DNA from: Rallus limicola
Taxonomy: Eukaryota > Chordata > Aves > Gruiformes > Rallidae
NCBI GenBank assembly: GCA_022605955.1
Contig: JAKCOZ010000015.1
Span: 8,251,287 to 8,315,286 of the forward strand
Direction: 5' to 3'
Length of the DNA stretch: 64,000 nucleotides
Both the position numbers and the translations under genes were made by a program. Position 1 is the stretch's first letter. Each line of letters begins with the position of its first letter. Of the stretch, positions 61,008-64,000 are shown in pieces. The notes below the pieces were generated by a model that was given only the letters and a program-made list of their open reading frames with translations, ran no database searches and had not been told where the DNA came from.

Positions 61008-61267
61008 AGAGGAGAGGAGAGGAGAGGAGAGGAGAGGAGAGGAGAGGAGAGGAGAGGAGAGGAGAGGAGAGGAGAGGAGAGGAGAGGAGAGGAGAGGGGA
61101 GGGGAGGGGAGGGGAGGGGAGGGGAGGGGAGGGGAGGGGAGGGGAGGGGAGGGGAGGGGAGGGGAGGGGAGGGGAGAGGAGGAGAGGGGAGGGGAAGGAA
61201 AAGAGGGGAAAGGGAAGGGGAGGGGGGGGAGAGGAGGGTTGAGGGGAGGGGAGGGAAGGGAAAGGGA
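61008..61267 (+). repeat. Polypurine pentanucleotide microsatellite (GGAGA)17 (GGGGA)16
   Basis: GGAGA is repeated 17 times without error (61,011-61,095), switching cleanly to GGGGA repeated 16 times (61,096-61,175). Degenerate GA-rich sequence runs on to 61,267. The + strand is uninterrupted purine from 61,008 to 61,238 (231 nt), broken only by TT at 61,239-61,240. The GGGGA part is a multi-tract G-quadruplex motif, and the whole tract is an H-DNA (triplex) candidate. Frames of 120-181 codons reading arginine/glycine/glutamate-rich or proline/serine/leucine-rich peptide through it are artefacts. Confidence 0.97.
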
Positions 61268-61301
61268 CACAGAGACATAAGGGAAAGTGTCCTTGAAAGA
61301 C

Positions 61302-61324
61302 TTTTTTCTTTTTTTTTTTTTTTT
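61302..61324 (+). repeat. T-rich tract next to the purine microsatellite
   Basis: T6-C-T16 lies 34 nt after the purine tract. The strand bias flips from pure purine to pyrimidine, so the two tracts could in part pair across the spacer. Confidence 0.85.
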
Positions 61325-61582
61325 CCTTTACATTTCTTTTTGGTGGCCACTACAAATTCTCTTTCAAGCATCATGCTTGAACCTCATCTAGTCACAGGCT
61401 GCTTTGCAAAGACACATCTAACGCCTGGGTTTGTGTTACAGAGGCCCCTGAAAAACAATTCACTTCTTCCCTAACAGAAAGGTCTGGTAATTTAGCCTCA
61501 AAACAAACAAGTTAAACACATTACAAACTAAACCCCTGCTCTTTGCACTGCCATTACAGCAGCAGGCCAGCTAACATCCTAC

Positions 61583-61622
61583 GTAAACAGGCGGATTGGC
61601 TAATTCTCTCATACTGTAAACA
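61583..61622 (+). promoter_or_regulatory. Paired forkhead sites flanking an inverted CCAAT
   Basis: Two perfect GTAAACA forkhead sites at 61,583-61,589 and 61,616-61,622 lie 33 bp apart on the same strand, about three helical turns. Between them GATTGGCTAAT carries an inverted CCAAT box and a TAAT word. The surroundings (61,480-61,690) are unique and non-coding. Confidence 0.4.
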
Positions 61623-61690
61623 GGATACGGTGCTGCGCTGTGCAGCGGCATGGCACCTCTGCTTTTGAATCAGCGTGGTGCAGCAGGCCA

Positions 61691-63567
61691 GGACGTGGGG
61701 CAGCACAGGCTTCCTGAGATTAAACAGGTGGGATTAGGTGCAGTTTAATCTCTTAGGTGGAGTTGACTGCCAGGTTTGAGATGGTGATGCACAAGCTGAG
61801 TTTTGAAAACAGCTGCCTGTGGAGATGTAGCTCTGCCCATGCTGGTGTCGGTGTTCTGCATCACTGCTGGGCTCAGGAAGGACATCTGTGCCCTGCACGT
61901 CCCCGTAGCAGCTCCGGAATGGGCGCTGCTCTGAGCCTGTATGATGCATTGCTGACCCATCTCCTGGCTTCCTCAGAGCTGCCATGGGGAGGGGAGATGC
62001 CAAGTCTCAGGGTCTGCTCCTGCTGGAGACCTAGATGTGGCTTGTGCAGTGCAGTGTGTTGGGCTGGAGCTGGTTTCTAGCAGAAAAGGTGCTGGATGCT
62101 GCAGACAACCACCCAGCCTGGGCCTGAGCTCTTGGCCCCTGGCAGGCTCAGGGGATCTGAGCAGCTCAGGGAAGGAAGGGGCCCTTACCATGCCATCTGA
62201 TCAGCGTGGGCAGCCCAGGATGTTCTTCTGGCCCTCTGAGCATCACCAGCATTTTTCTTTCCTTGCCAACTGCTTCCCTAAAGCCAGTCTGAGTCCAGAC
62301 GTATGTAAGGACAAGTCAGCAGCAGGCAGAAGCTGAGAGGAGATCCAAGGCATGCTTACCTTTACTACCAAAAAATCCGTTTATACCTTCACCAGATCTT
62401 GCACTGGCAGCTGCTGCAAGCAAACAAGGAGGTTTCACTCTTACAGTCTTATGGTTTATCTTCCTGATGATGTCTCCTAACAACTTGGTGCTAGTTCTAA
62501 CAGAACAGTGAAGATGCACGACACTCACTTGTCAGACTCCAAATTTCAGCCCACCTCTCTTTGCTCAGCGGTATCCTGCAGGCGAGCAAGGTACCACTCC
62601 CTCTACCATATTCTGTGCAGCTTAGAGTAAATCAGAGGAAACATCAGGGATGTCAGTCTCCTGGCATGTGTTTCTATGTTTAATGCTGTTTAACAAAAGC
62701 TGCTTTTCTTCTGTGCATGTACACACACACATTTTTGGCCATATTTTTCCAATTACTTTCATACAGCAGATTGCATTCAAACAGGACTCTGAGTCCAGGC
62801 TGAGGGTAGCAAAAAGCACCCCGATCTTTTGCACGCACTCGTGATGTGCTAAAATCTTTCAGTTAGTAACAAAGCCATGTTGTTAACTTTATTTTGCAAG
62901 GGAAGATTTAGAGTCTGACTGTTTAGATATAGAACTCCCATGTAGTCCCAGGCTCAAAACTACAATGTTTCCTTTGCTGTACATCGGGTGGTTTCCCTTG
63001 GATGGCACATTGGCCTGCCTCAGTAGTAACGGATGTATTAATCCCTGACTGAGGGATAGCGCAAGCCAAGACCTGGGGGGCATTTCCCAGGGGAGACAGA
63101 GGAGACACAAAGACACCTAATACCTGATTCAAAACTCATGGCAAAGTGCAAGTTGCCCAGGTAGTCCTGGAGCCCCAGGTGCTTGCTAGGACGAAGCTGT
63201 GCTCTTGTTTCTGGGGTCACTTCAGCAACCTGAGCTCTGGAGGAAGAGCTTGACGGTGGGATCTGGTCCAGTAAGAGCTGGAGAAACACAGCAAAGCCAC
63301 AGTTCGGGGAGATTGATGGATGCAGTCATTACCTGCAGGTGAAGACATCATGCTTCCACATCATGCTTCCACATCCATGGATATTATTTTTCCTATCCCC
63401 CCAAGTTGTAGAGTCTGTCTCCAGCTCAGTGTAAGTTACTCACTACGTACCTGATCCTTCGCTTTCAGCTATCTCCAGACACGTTTTCATTCACTCGATG
63501 TGTAGGTACAGTGTATAGGAGAAATACGGGGATGGGGCTGACAAGCATGACCTCACCAGTCCTACCT
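61691..63567. other. Unique, moderately GC-rich DNA, no gene seen
   Basis: Frames of 60-107 codons overlap in several phases and show no recognised domain. A perfect 13-bp tandem (TCATGCTTCCACA twice, 63,348-63,373) is present. Confidence 0.4.
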
Positions 63568-63641
63568 CGAGCTGTCAGACGAGCGGCATCCGAACGGCGA
63601 GTGCCTGCTTTCCTTTGAACCGAGATGAGCGGAACCGCGCG
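63568..63641. promoter_or_regulatory. CpG cluster
   Basis: Eleven CpGs occur in about 75 bp, ending in CCGCGCG, within a CpG-poor window. It is too short to qualify as a CpG island but is the densest group seen. It could be part of a regulatory element or the fringe of a larger element beyond the right edge. Confidence 0.45.
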
Positions 63642-64000
63642 TGTGCTCCAAACAGCCCAGCATCTCAAAGGGAGAAACATTTTCCTGATTAGTTTCAGGT
63701 TTATAACTTTCAAATTCAATCAGAAAAAAATAATTTCTGTTTCTTAAAGCCCAGAGTTTTCTGATCTTCCTCTTCCTACAGTCACGGTCCGTTCCAAGCT
63801 GCCAGGACCACGCTGGCGAGTGCTGCTGCTATGCAGGAAAGGGACCAAGAAGTTCTTGGCATGTGGTCTCTAGAGGAACCTCATGCCAACAGCTACCATT
63901 CTTAATTTCTGTTACCTGGAAGAGAACCTTCCCTGTCAGGCTTTAGAAATACGTTGATGTGGTTTCTGGTAGAGCAAACGCAAGGAGCACTCATTTCTGC
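63642..64000. other. Unique DNA to the window end
   Basis: No gene or repeat recognised. Confidence 0.35.

Noticed and set aside
60908..61474. Three long frames (120-181 codons) giving arginine/glycine-rich or proline/serine-rich proteins
   Set aside because: They are translations of the GGAGA/GGGGA microsatellite, whose purine-only sequence lacks stops in most frames.
1..64000. Endogenous retrovirus, CRISPR array, tRNA or rRNA gene
   Set aside because: I looked for LTR-like ends, pol-type motifs, regularly spaced repeats and cloverleaf A/B boxes and saw none that could be supported.

Overview
The window looks like non-coding DNA of a bird, or less likely another sauropsid. The base composition is AT-leaning and visible interspersed repeats are sparse. 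The repeats I can recognise are 3' ends of CR1 (chicken repeat 1) LINEs, including copies that end in the ATTCTATG/ATTCTGTG-type microsatellite. There are no Alu/B1-like SINEs, no L1 tails, no recognisable retroviral pol or gag, and nothing bacterial such as operons, ribosome binding sites or CRISPR.

I find no protein-coding gene that I can support. The longest open frames (about 120-180 codons) are about what chance gives in 64 kb at this composition. None shows a recognisable domain, and the two on either strand at 60.9-61.5 kb are translations of a purine microsatellite. The window is best read as an intergenic gene desert or the inside of a very long intron; the sequence alone cannot say which.

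Layout. 1-9.8 kb: unique AT-rich DNA, with a possible processed-transcript 3' end at 593-648 and an overlapping E-box/AP-1 site at 2.87 kb. 9.8-11.5 kb: an A-rich purine tract, a textbook CTCF core site (10,609) and a reverse-strand CR1. 11.5-18.9 kb: unique DNA. 18.9-22.1 kb: two forward CR1 copies flanking a CNE-like block that carries a near-perfect 26-bp dispersed repeat. 22.1-32.1 kb: unique DNA with local duplications near 27.4 kb and a CNE-like block at 27.8-28.1 kb. 32.1-42 kb: a fourth CR1 end, a perfect 13-bp-arm hairpin at 36.4 kb and a 42-bp duplicated module near 41.4/41.9 kb. 42.6-44.2 kb: the most conserved-looking block, with a small CpG cluster and one exon-like segment bounded by good splice signals. 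44-57 kb: unique DNA with three G-quadruplex motifs. 57.2-58.5 kb: a forkhead-motif cluster with a TATA box, a G-quadruplex motif and a 16-bp GC palindrome. 59.4 kb: an imperfect 35-bp repeat rich in MYB-like sites. 61.0-61.3 kb: a 231-nt uninterrupted purine tract, (GGAGA)17 then (GGGGA)16. 61.6 kb: a pair of forkhead sites. 63.6 kb: a CpG cluster near the right edge.

If these parts work together, the likeliest picture is a cis-regulatory landscape for a gene outside the window: candidate enhancers, one insulator-type site and possible non-coding transcription. That is inference. Conservation could not be measured here, and CNE-like calls rest on sequence texture and motif content only. I did not find evidence of a novel protein-based system.
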